Positions 51,635 through 61,369 of a stretch of DNA of 64,000 nucleotides are shown here, piece after piece; the first letter of the stretch is position 1, and every line of letters starts with the position of its first letter. The translations under genes and the position numbers were made by a program. The notes under the pieces are model-generated. The model was given only the letters and a program-made list of their open reading frames with translations. It was not told the origin of the DNA and made no database searches. The stretch comes from CAWJLS01 sp963843755 (GTDB lineage Bacteria; Acidobacteriota; Thermoanaerobaculia; Multivoradales; DATKCC01), in the NCBI GenBank assembly GCA_963843755.1, contig CAWJLS010000005.1:372001-436000 (forward strand), in the 5' to 3' direction.

Positions 51635-52056
51635 GCCCCTCCGGCCACCCCGCCGATCCCTCCTTGCGGCGGCCGCCCTCGGTCTGAGCGACACCGCGCT
51701 CCCTCGTCCGGATCGGTGCGTCCCTCGCTATCCGGCCCGTGCCCCCGTCGGCCTCGGACGGCACGCCGCGGCCCCGCGCATCGTTTCTTCCACAACCGAT
51801 CCGCGCGGCGCGCGAAAGCTCGTTCTCCTCTTCGAGAACTCCCGGAGCCGGCGCCGGGCAACGCCGCTCCGGGCGGCGCCATGCCCACGCGTCGTCTCCG
51901 TGTGGTTCGGTTCCGGGTCCGAGGTGGTCAGAAAAATTCACTTGTTGTAGTCTCCTCGCGAAATCTGGCATAGCCGAGAGGCGATCTGTCGATCGGCGCG
52001 ATCTGCGGGTCGGTCGGCGGGTCGGCCTGACCGGCCGGGCCGGAGTGAGGATCTGC
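51635..52056. other. 422-base intergenic region, noncoding, with a hairpin
   Basis: No motif-bearing frame. A hairpin of CCGGAGCCGGCG (51842-51853) and CGCCGCTCCGG (51862-51872), with one bulged base, stands out. An AT-rich segment (51929-51973, GAAAAATTCACTTGTTG) is the probable promoter region for the permease gene, but no clear -35/-10 pair is seen. Confidence 0.5.
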
Positions 52057-54546
52057 ATGGGACACCCCTGGCGACAACTTCTTCTCTGGTTCCGTCCCCA
52101 CCGGCGGCGGCCGACGCTGAGCCTCGTCGTCGTGCTCTCCCTGGTCCTGGGGATCGGGGTCAACACGGCGGTGATCTCCCTCGTCGACGCCCTGTTCGTC
52201 CATCCGCTGCCGGTCGAGGGCCTGGACCGCCTGGTGTCGGTCTTCCGCACGGTGCGTGCCGACAACGGCGAGTACAGCGGCCGCCTCCGCCTGTCGCCGG
52301 CCAGCTTCCGCGACCTGGTGGCGCGCAACCACGTGCTGAGCGGCCTCGAGCTGTTCACCTGGACGCCGACCAACCTCTCCTTCGGCTCGTCCGAGGGGAG
52401 CCGCCCGATCCGCGCCACGGCGATGTTCGCGACCGCGGGCTATCTCGACGTGCTCGGCCTCCAGCCGTCTCTGGGGCGGTTCTTCACCCCGGAGGAGACC
52501 GACGACGCATCCCTGGTCCGGGTCGCCGTGCTCAGCCGGAGCACCTGGGAGGGGCGTTTCGGGGCCGACCCGAAGGTGCTCGGCTCGACCGTGCGGCTCG
52601 ACGGCCGGCCGTACACCATCGTCGGCGTGGGGCCGCGTGGCTTCCGGGGAACCAAGCTGCACGTCGACGTGGACCTGTGGGTGCCGCTGCCGACCTACAA
52701 GGAGCTGGGACCGGCGGGAGACCTCTACGGCGCGCGGGACGCCGCCCTGTTCGAGGCCTTCGGCCGGCTGGCGCCCGGGGTTTCCCGCGACGGCGCCGCC
52801 GCCGAGCTGATGGAGATCAGCCACCAGCTCGAGGGCGAGTACCCGAAGCTGGAGGAGGATCTGGGGACCGGCGTCGAGCCGCTGCTCGAAGGGGTGATGA
52901 TCCCGCGCGAGCGCCCGAGCTACGTCGGCTACGCCAGAGTCCTGGCCCTGGCCGGCGGCATCGTCCTGCTGGTGAGCTGCCTCAACGTGGCGGTCCTGCT
53001 GCTGCTGCGCGGGCTGGAGCGGCGCCGGGAGCTCGCCGTGCGCCAGGTTCTCGGCGGCTCGCGCCTCCGCCTGATCGGCCAGCTCGTCGGGGAGAACCTG
53101 CTGCTGTTCGCCGCCGGCGGCGTGCTGGCGCTACCGGTCGCACGCTGGACCCTCGGTCTGCTCTGGAAGTTCCGGCCGCCCCGGTTCGCGGACAGCGGCC
53201 TCGACCTGGGCCTCGACGGCTTGCGCCTCACCTGGGCGTTCGCCATCGCCGCCGCGGTCTTCGTGTTGGCGGGGGTGCTGCCCGCCTGGCGGACGGCGCG
53301 CGCCGACCTGGGGCGGCAGATCGCGGGCGCGTCCGATGTGACGTCGACGGGCGGGTCGCCTCTGCGTCCCGGTGGTCTGCTGCTGATCGGCCAGGTGGCG
53401 CTGGCGATGACCGCCCTGGTGGCGGCCGGCCTCTTCTTCCGGCACCTGGAGCAGGAGCGGACCATCGACCTCGGGTTCGACCCCCACCGGCTGGCGGTGG
53501 CGACGCTGGCGCCGGGGGATCAGGGCTACGAGGACGCCCGGGTCCGGGAGCTCTACGACGACCTGCTCGATCGGGTGCGTGCCCTGCCCGGCGTCGACGG
53601 CGCGACCCTGTCGGCCAACCGGCTGCTGCGGGGCTCGGTCCTCCAGCGCCAGGTCTTCCTCGACGGCAGCCAGGAGGCGGCGAGCGGTGGCGGGCGCCTG
53701 TGGCACCGGACCAACGCCGTGGTGCCCGGGTTCTTCTCGACGGTCGGCATCGGCCTGCTGGAGGGGCGCGACTTCGACGCCTCCGACCTGCCGGGCGGGC
53801 CGCCGGTCGCCGTGATCAACCGGAGCATGGCCGAGATCGCCTGGCCGGGGGAGAGCGCGGTCGGCAAGCGTTTCCATTTCGACTATCCCGACGAGCCGGC
53901 GATCGAGGTGATCGGGGTGGTGGAGGACTCCAAGGTCCGCTACATCCACGAGGACCCCCAGTTCTTCATCTACGTCCCGTTCAGTCAGTCGCTGCCGTCG
54001 TCGGCGACGCTCCACGTGCGCACGGCCGGCGATCCGGCGGCGATCCTGCCCGCCCTGCGCAGCACGATCCACGACCTCGACCCGGCCCTGCCGCTCGCCG
54101 ACGTCGACACCATGGACCACTTCGTCTCCGAGGCACTCTGGCTCGAGCGCGCGTCGACCGGCCTCCTGGTGGTGCTCGGGCTGCTGACCCTGGCGCTGGT
54201 GGTGATCGGCATCCACGGCGTCATGGCCTACTCGGTGCGCCGGCGTCTGCGGGAGTTCGGCGTCCGCCTCTCCCTCGGTGCCGAGCGGGCCCGGATCGTC
54301 CGCCTGGTCCTGTCGGAGACGGGGCGCTGGATCACGGTCGGGGCGCTGGTCGGGGTGGTCGCGGTCGTGCTGGTGCTGCGCCCGTCCGTGGCCACCTTCC
54401 TCGGCGGCGTCGACCCGCTGGCGACGGGGATGCTCGTCGTCGCGGCCGCCGCGCTGATCGCCGCGGCGGCGATCCTCGGCTGCCTGCGGCCGGCCCTCCA
54501 CGCGTCCCGCGGCCGGCCGGCGCAGCTCCTCCGCGACGACGAGTGA
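52057..54546 (+). CDS. ADOP-type orphan ABC permease (duplicated FtsX/MacB domains)
   Basis: 829 aa. Two copies of a MacB_PCD periplasmic domain plus FtsX core: helix ~20-45, periplasmic ~50-290, helices ~300-425; then a second module with helix ~445-465, periplasmic domain to ~690, and helices ~700-820. The N-terminal VVVLSLVLGIGVNTAVISLVDAL and the periplasmic FFTPEETDD are typical of acidobacterial duplicated orphan permeases. There is no adjacent ATPase gene, as in that family. ATG follows GGAGTGAGG. Role (export or signalling) unproven. Confidence 0.88.
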   Translation: MGHPWRQLLLWFRPHRRRPTLSLVVVLSLVLGIGVNTAVISLVDALFVHPLPVEGLDRLVSVFRTVRADNGEYSGRLRLSPASFRDLVARNHVLSGLELFTWTPTNLSFGSSEGSRPIRATAMFATAGYLDVLGLQPSLGRFFTPEETDDASLVRVAVLSRSTWEGRFGADPKVLGSTVRLDGRPYTIVGVGPRGFRGTKLHVDVDLWVPLPTYKELGPAGDLYGARDAALFEAFGRLAPGVSRDGAAAELMEISHQLEGEYPKLEEDLGTGVEPLLEGVMIPRERPSYVGYARVLALAGGIVLLVSCLNVAVLLLLRGLERRRELAVRQVLGGSRLRLIGQLVGENLLLFAAGGVLALPVARWTLGLLWKFRPPRFADSGLDLGLDGLRLTWAFAIAAAVFVLAGVLPAWRTARADLGRQIAGASDVTSTGGSPLRPGGLLLIGQVALAMTALVAAGLFFRHLEQERTIDLGFDPHRLAVATLAPGDQGYEDARVRELYDDLLDRVRALPGVDGATLSANRLLRGSVLQRQVFLDGSQEAASGGGRLWHRTNAVVPGFFSTVGIGLLEGRDFDASDLPGGPPVAVINRSMAEIAWPGESAVGKRFHFDYPDEPAIEVIGVVEDSKVRYIHEDPQFFIYVPFSQSLPSSATLHVRTAGDPAAILPALRSTIHDLDPALPLADVDTMDHFVSEALWLERASTGLLVVLGLLTLALVVIGIHGVMAYSVRRRLREFGVRLSLGAERARIVRLVLSETGRWITVGALVGVVAVVLVLRPSVATFLGGVDPLATGMLVVAAAALIAAAAILGCLRPALHASRGRPAQLLRDDE

Positions 54547-54578
54547 CGACGCTGGATGGCGACAGGGCGGGGTTGCGG

Positions 54579-54584
54579 TAAGCT
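54579..54584 (+). promoter_or_regulatory. TAAGCT -10 box of the small membrane protein gene
   Basis: TAnnnT hexamer 6 bases before the ATG at 54591; no Shine-Dalgarno. Predicted leaderless. Confidence 0.35.
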
Positions 54585-54590
54585 GCCGCC

Positions 54591-54836
54591 ATGCCTTCGC
54601 CGGTCAGCAGCCTGGTGCAGCGGATCGCCGGCCGCTTCCGCTACCCGCAGCTCTTCATGGCCGTGCTCGTACTGTTCCTCATCGACCTCGTCGTGCCGGA
54701 CGTCATCCCGTTCATCGACGAGATCCTGCTCGGCCTGCTGACCGTCATCCTGGGCTCCCTGCGCCCGGAGCCGCGCGGCGGCTCGGAGCAGGCGGAGCCT
54801 GAGCGGCCGATCAAGAACGTGACGCCGCGCGACTGA
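54591..54836 (+). CDS. Small membrane protein (DUF6116-like)
   Basis: 81 aa with one or two hydrophobic segments (about 19-36 and 42-57). The pattern FLIDLVVPDVIPFIDEILLG matches my recollection of the DUF6116 family, which has no known function. The charged C-terminus (about 58-81) is probably cytoplasmic. It lies 44 bases after the permease gene and 6 bases from the convergent methyltransferase stop. Confidence 0.72.
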   Translation: MPSPVSSLVQRIAGRFRYPQLFMAVLVLFLIDLVVPDVIPFIDEILLGLLTVILGSLRPEPRGGSEQAEPERPIKNVTPRD

Positions 54837-54842
54837 CGGCCC

Positions 54843-56152
54843 CTACCAGACGCGACAGATCAGTCCCTTCAGGTAGCGCCCCTCCGGGAACGGCAGGGCG
54901 ACCGGGTGGTCGTCCGCCTGGTCGAGGTGGTGGAGGATGCGCGCGTCGCGCCCGGCGTCGAGGGCGGCGTCGGCGACGATCTTCTGGAACAGCTCGGGCG
55001 CCAGCAGCCCGGAGCAGGAGAAGGTGGCGAGCAGCCCGCCCGGCGCGAGGAGCTGGCAGGCGAGGAGGTTGATGTCCTTGTAGCCGCGGGCCGCGGCCTC
55101 GAGGCGGCGGCGCGAGTCGGCGAACTTCGGGGGGTCGAGGATCACCAGGTCGAACCGCCGCGCCTCGTCTCGATCGGCCTCGGCCCGGAAGCCCCGGAGG
55201 ACCGAGAAGACGTTCCCCTCGACGGTCTCGACGGCCTCCGCGGGAAAGCCGTTGACCTCCGCGGTCCGGCGGAGCAGGGCGAGGGCGTCGGCGGACGACT
55301 CGACGTGGGTGACCTTGGCGGTCGGCTCCCCGGGGGCCGACCCGGCTGTTGCGGCCGCGAGAGCGGACAGCACGGCGTGACCGAAGGCGCCGCTGTAGGC
55401 GAAGCAGTTGAGCACCCGCGGCGCCGCGGGCAGGGTCCCCTCCGCCACCAGCCGGGCGACCTCCTCCCGGTTGCGGCGCTGGTCGAGGTAGAAGCCGGTC
55501 TTGTGGCCGGCCCGGAGGTCGACCAGGTGCCGGCAGGTCCCCTCCCGGATCTCCACCAGCTCCGGCGGCTCCACGCCCGAGACGAGCCCGGTGCGCGGTG
55601 CCAGGCCCTCCTTGGCGCGCACGTCGGCGTCCGAGCGCTCCCAGATCCCTTCGACCTCGGCCGTCGAGGCGACCACGGAGCGCAGGGCGTCCGCGATCTC
55701 GTCCCGCCACCGCTCCGCCCCGGCGGAGAGGATCTGGAGGACCAGGAAGCGTCCGTAGCGGTCGACGATCACCCCGGGCAGGCCGTCGGACTCGGCGTAG
55801 ACCAGCCGGCGGCCGGCCGGCTCCCGGTCCGGGGCGACGGGCAGCCGCGAACGCACGGCGCGCTCGATGCGCGCGCGGAAGAGCTCCGGACCCACTGACG
55901 GGCCCTCGGGGTCGCCGGCGTGCCCCCCGTCCTCGGCCCTCTTGGATGACGCGAACGTCCACAGACGGACGCGGATCTGGGACGCGGGGGAGAAGGCCCC
56001 CAGCCCGAGGAGATCGCCGGATGCCGAGCGCACCTCGACGGTCTCCCCCGGCTCGGGCGAGCCCTCGACCGACGCCACCGCGCCCGAAAACACCCACGGG
56101 TGGCGGCGGAGGAGCGAGCTCTCCCGCCCCGGCTGGAGACGCACGGTAGCGG

Positions 56153-56156
<4 letters not shown>
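54843..56156 (-). CDS. RlmI-like 23S rRNA (cytosine-C5) methyltransferase
   Basis: 437 aa from TTG 56156, chosen because it gives a family-like LTATVRLQPGRESSLLRRHPW (GTG at 56144 is the alternative) and its codon overlaps the upstream msrA stop. PUA domain (about 1-75, RRHPWVFSGAV), linker, then a SAM-methyltransferase core with VLNCFAYSGAFG (motif I), LVILDPPKFADS (motif IV, PP-K-F) and FSCSGLLAPELF (catalytic Cys). In E. coli, RlmI methylates C1962 of 23S rRNA; exact target here is inferred. Confidence 0.9.
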
Positions 56157-56737
<581 letters not shown>

Positions 56738-56745
56738 GAGGGGCG

Positions 56746-56751
56746 ATTGTA
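56746..56751 (-). promoter_or_regulatory. TACAAT -10 box of msrA
   Basis: TAnnnT hexamer in GCTACAAT, 8 bases before the msrA ATG; same 8-mer as that before the nucleoside phosphorylase gene. No Shine-Dalgarno. Leaderless start predicted. Confidence 0.45.
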
Positions 56752-56802
56752 GCGCCTGTTCGTGCCGGTCTGTACGTTCGGCCTGGAGCGAGGGCCTTCT
56801 GT

Positions 56803-56827
56803 GGAACTTCGTGTCTCGCAGCGCGTA
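56803..56827 (+). promoter_or_regulatory. Candidate ECF-type promoter before the sigma factor gene
   Basis: GGAAC (56803-56807), 16 bases, CGTA (56824-56827): the GGAAC-N16-CGT pattern of many ECF sigma promoters. A TACAAT at 56834-56839 might alternatively be a housekeeping -10. Position ahead of a sigma gene fits autoregulation. Confidence 0.35.
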
Positions 56828-56953
56828 CGTGAGTACAATCGGGCATCGGCGACACCTTGGGAGGTCGAGGAGAGACTCCGCCTTCGGAGGAACCGTGAAT
56901 GGCGCGGAGCTGAGCGATCTCTGGCAAGCCTCGCGACGAGACGAGATGGGAAC

Positions 56954-57838
56954 GTGAGATTCCGGGGACTGAAGCAGTCGGCGGGTAGACCTGTCGAGCC
57001 GTTCGTCGGCGTCGAGGATCGCAGCCGCCTGTTCGAGGCGAACCTGCCGTTGATCGAGCGCGTGATCGCGTCGATCGGCCGCCGGCGTGCGTTGTCATCC
57101 GACGAGGCCGACGATTTCGCCTCCTGGGTCCGGATCCGCCTGCTCGAAGACGACTGCGCCATCCTGGCCAAGTTCCGCGGCCGGAGCCGGTTCAAGACCT
57201 ACCTGGTGACGGTCGTCGGCAACCTGTTTCGCGACTACCGGATCTCGAAGTGGGGGAAGTTCCGGCCGTCGGCCATGGCGAAACGGTGCGGCCCGACGGC
57301 GGAGCGGCTGGAGACCCTCTGCCACCGCGACGGGTTCTCTTTCGACGAGGCGGTGGAGATTCTGCGCCGGAACTTCGGCGTGAGAGAGTCGGCGGAGGAG
57401 CTCGCCGCGCTCGCCGCCTCCCTGCCGCCGCGCGTCCCGCGGAAGGTCGTCGGCGAGGAGGCGCTCGAGCAGCTCGGCGAGTCCGGTCGCGTCGAGGAGC
57501 GGGTGAACGACCAGGAGCAGTCGGAGACGGCGCAGCGGGTCGAGGCCATGCTGGCCCGGGCGCTCAGACAGCTCGAGCCGGAGAGCCGGTTGATCCTCAA
57601 GCTGCACTTCGAAGACCGCCTCACGGTGGCGGCGATCGCACGGACCCTCGGCCTCGATCAGAAGCCGCTCTACCGGCGGATCGACCACTGCCTGAAGAGC
57701 CTCCGGCAGAGCCTCGAAGCCGACGGGTTCACCGCAGTCGACGCGGCGGAGCTGCTCGGCTGGGACGCCCTGGCGCTCGAGGTCGAATACGGCGAGCGCG
57801 AGGCGGAACTCGCCACGCGGCGTCCGTCTCAAGGGTGA
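56954..57838 (+). CDS. ECF-like sigma-70 family factor with long linker
   Basis: 294 aa from GTG 56954; the frame is open upstream to 56762 but that part lacks conserved sequence and overlaps the candidate promoter. Region 2 spans about 27-96 (FEANLPLIERVIASIG, DEADDFASWVRIRLLED, FRGRSRFKTYLVTVVGNLFRDYR). Region 4 spans about 199-258 (ALRQLEPESRLILKLHFEDRL, VAAIARTLGLDQKPLYRRIDHCLKSLR). They are separated by a ~100-residue linker, far longer than the usual ECF linker (~30). No sigma-3 domain. The gene after it encodes a zinc-finger membrane protein. Confidence 0.85.
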   Translation: MRFRGLKQSAGRPVEPFVGVEDRSRLFEANLPLIERVIASIGRRRALSSDEADDFASWVRIRLLEDDCAILAKFRGRSRFKTYLVTVVGNLFRDYRISKWGKFRPSAMAKRCGPTAERLETLCHRDGFSFDEAVEILRRNFGVRESAEELAALAASLPPRVPRKVVGEEALEQLGESGRVEERVNDQEQSETAQRVEAMLARALRQLEPESRLILKLHFEDRLTVAAIARTLGLDQKPLYRRIDHCLKSLRQSLEADGFTAVDAAELLGWDALALEVEYGEREAELATRRPSQG

Positions 57839-57865
57839 GAGATCGGCACGGATGGCTATAGGTCA

Positions 57866-58945
57866 ATGAGCATGGATCAATCCAGTACTTGCCTCGACCC
57901 AGAGGTTCTCGCCGCGTTCATCGACCGGCGGCTGCCGGCCGACGAGCGCCGCGCGGTGGAGGAGCACCTGGTCGCCTGCCCCGACTGCTACGAGGTATTT
58001 GCGGAGACCGTGCGGTTCCTCGAAGAGGAAGACGGTGGCGACCGCGTCCGGCGCGGCCCGTGGACGAGGCGGGCGGTGCTCCGTGTCGCCCTGCCGATCG
58101 CCGCCTCGGTGGTGGTCGCTCTCGGCCTGTGGGCGGTCCTGCGCCCGGGGGGGATCGTCGGCGCACGCCCGCCAGGACCCTCGACGGCGGTGGCCAGGCT
58201 CGACGAGAGGGTGCTTCCCTCCGAGCGGATCGGGGACCTGGTCCAGGACCACGGGTGGCAGGTGACCCGTGGGGGAGGAGAGGCCGCGGGCCCGGACGGA
58301 TTCGACCCGAAGATGTTCAGCCTCGCTCACCACGAGGTCTTCCAGGCCGGGGTCATTCTCACGGACTTGGAGCTGGCCTTCCGGCGGACCGAGTTGCCGC
58401 CAGAGGTGACGAACGGTCTGGCTCGACGGCTCTGTCGGGCAATGCACGACGAAGGTGTCGTCCACCCCATGTGCAAGGAGCTGTCTGAACGGATCGCGCG
58501 GCGCCTCCGCGCGGGAGACAGCCCGGCCGAAGTCCGGAAGGTCGCCGAGGCGAACCTGGAGACGCTGGAGAGGGCGTTGGCCGCGATCGACGAGGTCCCC
58601 TTCCGGTTGGGCGCCTGGGCGGAAGCCGGGCGCCTGGCGGCGCAGGGCGAGTCGGTCGAGCCCTTACAGGGCGGAGCGATCCGCGCGGGTGCGCAGTGGC
58701 TGGAAGGCCTCGCACCGGGAACGCTGCCGTCGAACCTCGCCGAGGCGGCGAAGCGGGCCGCCGCGTTGACGGGGCATCAGGTGAGACCGGGCGACCTGGA
58801 GGAGGCCAGGGAGACGTTCCGCATCCTGGTCAAGGACGGCGGCTATCGGTGGCCGGAGACCCGCCCGGCTGCCGTCGAAGAGCCGCCCGACGGCCACGCC
58901 CTGTCGGTCCCCCGGGAGCCTGCCCCTTCAACCGATCAGGGGTAG
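57866..58945 (+). CDS. Zinc-finger membrane protein, probable anti-sigma factor
   Basis: 359 aa. The N-terminal ~45 residues have the zf-HC2 pattern: C9, then EEHLVACPDC with HxxxCxxC spacing, as in zinc-binding anti-sigma factors. One transmembrane helix (about 69-88) follows, then a ~270-aa extracytoplasmic domain of helical character with no recognised family. Position 27 bases after the sigma gene supports a sigma/anti-sigma pair. The 3' end overlaps pdxH (convergent) by 10 bases. Confidence 0.82.
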   Translation: MSMDQSSTCLDPEVLAAFIDRRLPADERRAVEEHLVACPDCYEVFAETVRFLEEEDGGDRVRRGPWTRRAVLRVALPIAASVVVALGLWAVLRPGGIVGARPPGPSTAVARLDERVLPSERIGDLVQDHGWQVTRGGGEAAGPDGFDPKMFSLAHHEVFQAGVILTDLELAFRRTELPPEVTNGLARRLCRAMHDEGVVHPMCKELSERIARRLRAGDSPAEVRKVAEANLETLERALAAIDEVPFRLGAWAEAGRLAAQGESVEPLQGGAIRAGAQWLEGLAPGTLPSNLAEAAKRAAALTGHQVRPGDLEEARETFRILVKDGGYRWPETRPAAVEEPPDGHALSVPREPAPSTDQG

Positions 58946-59595
58946 AGCCGCTCCTTCGTCCAGCCGCCGTCCTCGCGCCGTCGGTAGACCAGGCGGTCGT
59001 GGAGGCGGTAGAGCTGGTTCCACCAGATCTCAATGCGGTCGGGGACGATCCGGAAGCCGCCCCAGAAGGGGGGGCGGGGGACCTTGCGGCCGGCGTACTT
59101 GGCCTCGACTCCGAGCACGCGGCCGACCAGGCGGGCACGGCCATCGAGCGCCTCGCTCTGGCGCGAGGCCCAGGCGCCGACCTGGCTGATGCGGGGACGG
59201 GTGGCGAAGTAGGCGTCGGACTCCTCGTCCGAGACCCGTTCGACCCGGCCTTCGACCCGGATCTGGCGCTCGATCGACTCCCAGTAGACGCACAGGGCGG
59301 CGCGCGGGTTCGCCACCAGCTCGCGCGCCTTGCGGCTGCCGTAGTTGGTGAAGAAGACGAAGCCGCGCGCGTCGACGTGCTTGAGCAGGACGACCCGCGC
59401 CGACGGTCGCCCGTCGGGCGTCGCGGTGGCCAGCGTCACCGCCGTCGCTTCGCGCGGCTCGGCCGGCTTCGCCCGGTCGAAGGCCTTCTTGAACTCGGCG
59501 ATCGGATCGTCCGCGGCGTCCCCGGCGAGGTCGGCGGCGACCGCCTCGTCGAGGCTCTGGTCGGACAAGCTCTCCTGGCCGTTCTGGTCAGTCAC
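58936..59595 (-). CDS. pdxH: Pyridoxamine 5'-phosphate oxidase
   Basis: FMN enzyme forming pyridoxal 5'-phosphate. 219 aa from GTG 59595. Motifs: SARVVLLKHVDARGFVFFTNYGSRKA (FMN binding, about 55-80), WESIERQIRVEGRVERV, RPRISQVGAWASRQS, and the C-terminal RLYP typical of PdxH. The GTG overlaps the dodecin stop by 8 bases. Confidence 0.95.
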   Translation of the reverse strand: MTDQNGQESLSDQSLDEAVAADLAGDAADDPIAEFKKAFDRAKPAEPREATAVTLATATPDGRPSARVVLLKHVDARGFVFFTNYGSRKARELVANPRAALCVYWESIERQIRVEGRVERVSDEESDAYFATRPRISQVGAWASRQSEALDGRARLVGRVLGVEAKYAGRKVPRPPFWGGFRIVPDRIEIWWNQLYRLHDRLVYRRREDGGWTKERLYP

Positions 59596-59797
59596 GTTCG
59601 ATCTTGAAGCCGATGTCCACCTTGGCCTGATACTCGGCGACGTCACCACCCTTGATGCGGCCGCGGAGCTCCTTGACCTCGAACCAGCCGAGGTTCCGCA
59701 GGCTGTCGCCGGCGTCGTGGACGGCGTTCTTGATGGCGTCTTCGAGGCTGTCGGACGAGGTGCCGACGACCGTGACGACCTTGAAGGTGCGGGACAT
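59588..59797 (-). CDS. Dodecin
   Basis: 69-aa flavin-storage protein that forms dodecamers. MSRTFKVVTVVGTSSDSLEDAI start, LGWFEVKELRG (Trp stacks on the flavin) and YQAKVDIGFKIE end match dodecins. The ATG follows AAGGAGACC. Upstream partner is the PLP/FMN pathway: pdxH, an FMN enzyme, is translated directly after it, which fits flavin buffering. Confidence 0.92.
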   Translation of the reverse strand: MSRTFKVVTVVGTSSDSLEDAIKNAVHDAGDSLRNLGWFEVKELRGRIKGGDVAEYQAKVDIGFKIERD

Positions 59798-59840
59798 GGG
59801 GGGTCTCCTTGGGTTCCGTTTCGCTCTCGTGAGTGCTGAC

Positions 59841-59864
59841 CGCCCGGGGCGTGGGCCCCGGGCG
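59841..59864. other. Perfect 10-bp hairpin between dodecin and the dehydrogenase gene
   Basis: Arms CGCCCGGGGC and GCCCCGGGCG with loop GTGG. On the minus strand it lies 46 bases after the dehydrogenase stop and 43 before the dodecin ATG, just downstream of a TAGACT box (59868-59873, minus). It may terminate the dehydrogenase transcript or be in the dodecin leader; a U-run is missing. Confidence 0.5.
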
Positions 59865-59910
59865 AAAAGTCTAGCAGCCGGCCGCCGCTGGCGGAGCGCG
59901 GCCGGGGCGA

Positions 59911-61083
59911 TCAGTCGAGGGTCTCGACGGTCTCCCGGAAGACCACGCCGCGCTCGGCCAGGTCGGCGAAGATGGCCCGGTAGCAGGCTTCGTTCTGGCC
60001 CAGCACCTCGGGGGCGACGATGCCCGGCTCGCTCCAGTGGCCGGCCGCCAACGCGCGGGCCGCCGCCGTGCAGGTGAACCCGGTCGTCCGGGCCATGGCG
60101 GTGTCGCCGGTCTCCGGGTCGCGGCGGTCGAGCAGGTCCCAGGAGTAGCGGACCCGGCGTTTGTTCCCCTGATCGGATGAGACGCCGTCGATGATCACCT
60201 TCTCGACGACCAGGTCGTCGTCGTCGCCCAGGTGCCAGGCGTCGAACAGGAGCCGGGAGGTGAAGTCGCGTGGGCGCACGAGCACCGGGGCGGCCCCCGG
60301 ACCGCCGGCGCCCGGCAGCTCGATCGGCTCTTCGCCGAAGAAGCCGGTTTCGCGCAGGCCGCGCATCCGGTCCACGTGGCCCGGGTAGCGCATGGTCTTC
60401 TCCTGCAGGTCCGGGACGTCGACGGTCACCAGGAGAGTGCGCAGGCCGTCGGTGTTGAACGCCTCGAGCGTGCCGATCCCCGGGAGGTCGACCAGCTCGA
60501 GGTCCGACAGCGCGGGGCGGACGACGATCTCGCCCCGCTCCTTGAGCCGGGTCGGGCGGGTGTACTCCTCGATCACGTCGTCCGGGCAGAACGGCGCCTT
60601 GTACTCCCACGGCCAGGAGCGCAGCGCCGGCAGGCCGCCGACATAGCAGCGGTAGCGATCCACCCGGTCGAGGGTGGCGACCAGGTGGCCGAGCAGGAGG
60701 TTGCCGGTGCCCGGGGCGATGCCGCAGTCGACGATCGCGGTCACCCCCTGCTGGCGGGCGGCCTCGTCGAGGGCGAACGGATCTTCCTCGAAGAACGAGA
60801 TGTCGACGATGTCCTTGCCGGCGCCGATCACCGTCTCGAGCATCTGGAACCCGAGGAAGCTGGGCACCGCGCCGACGACCAGGTCGGCGTCCGCGATCGC
60901 CCGGCGGATCTCGTCGGGACGGGAGAGGTCGGCCTTGAACGGCTCGGCGCCGCCGGCTTTCGCCCGGGCCAGGTTGTCGTCCGAGACGTCGGCGACCCGG
61001 ACGGTCAGGCCCTCCGAGTGCGACAGGTCCCGGGCCATGAGGGAGCCGACTCGTCCTCCTCCGAGCACACAGATTTGACGCAT
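59911..61083 (-). CDS. Saccharopine dehydrogenase-like oxidoreductase
   Basis: 390 aa. N-terminal Rossmann motif VLGGGRVGSLMARDL (about 5-19), SFLGFQMLETVI and VDCGIAPG (about 119-126) are signatures of the saccharopine dehydrogenase / lysine 6-dehydrogenase family; the C-terminal domain has GTGNLLLG and TGFTCTAAARAL. The start follows GGAGG. Several members act in lysine degradation, others on diverse substrates. No other lysine genes are nearby, so the reaction is not assigned. Confidence 0.88.
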   Translation of the reverse strand: MRQICVLGGGRVGSLMARDLSHSEGLTVRVADVSDDNLARAKAGGAEPFKADLSRPDEIRRAIADADLVVGAVPSFLGFQMLETVIGAGKDIVDISFFEEDPFALDEAARQQGVTAIVDCGIAPGTGNLLLGHLVATLDRVDRYRCYVGGLPALRSWPWEYKAPFCPDDVIEEYTRPTRLKERGEIVVRPALSDLELVDLPGIGTLEAFNTDGLRTLLVTVDVPDLQEKTMRYPGHVDRMRGLRETGFFGEEPIELPGAGGPGAAPVLVRPRDFTSRLLFDAWHLGDDDDLVVEKVIIDGVSSDQGNKRRVRYSWDLLDRRDPETGDTAMARTTGFTCTAAARALAAGHWSEPGIVAPEVLGQNEACYRAIFADLAERGVVFRETVETLD

Positions 61084-61369
61084 GAAAACCTCCTGATGGA
61101 CGCTGAATGGTTGGGGTTGGATCTCGAAACCGAGGTGTTCTGACAGGATCTCGTCGGGCAGAGATTCGTGCGGTCCGGACGAGCCTATCGCAGTCGGTCG
61201 GCCGGCCTTCGTCGTGGCCGGGCCGTTACCCCGCCGACACCTGGCCGGCAAGACGCCCTGCTACTGTCGTCGCCCGGAGCTTCGCCCCCTGCGCCGACGC
61301 GGGGTCGCGACCGACTGAGACTGGCCGAGCAGAGCCGAGCAGGAAACGACACGGAGGCCCGTTCCCACC

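Noticed and set aside
56762..56953. Upstream extension of the sigma factor to GTG 56762
   Set aside because: The added 64 residues are Arg-rich without conservation-like pattern and would place the GGAAC-N16-CGTA promoter inside the gene. The start at 56954 is preferred, though not proven.
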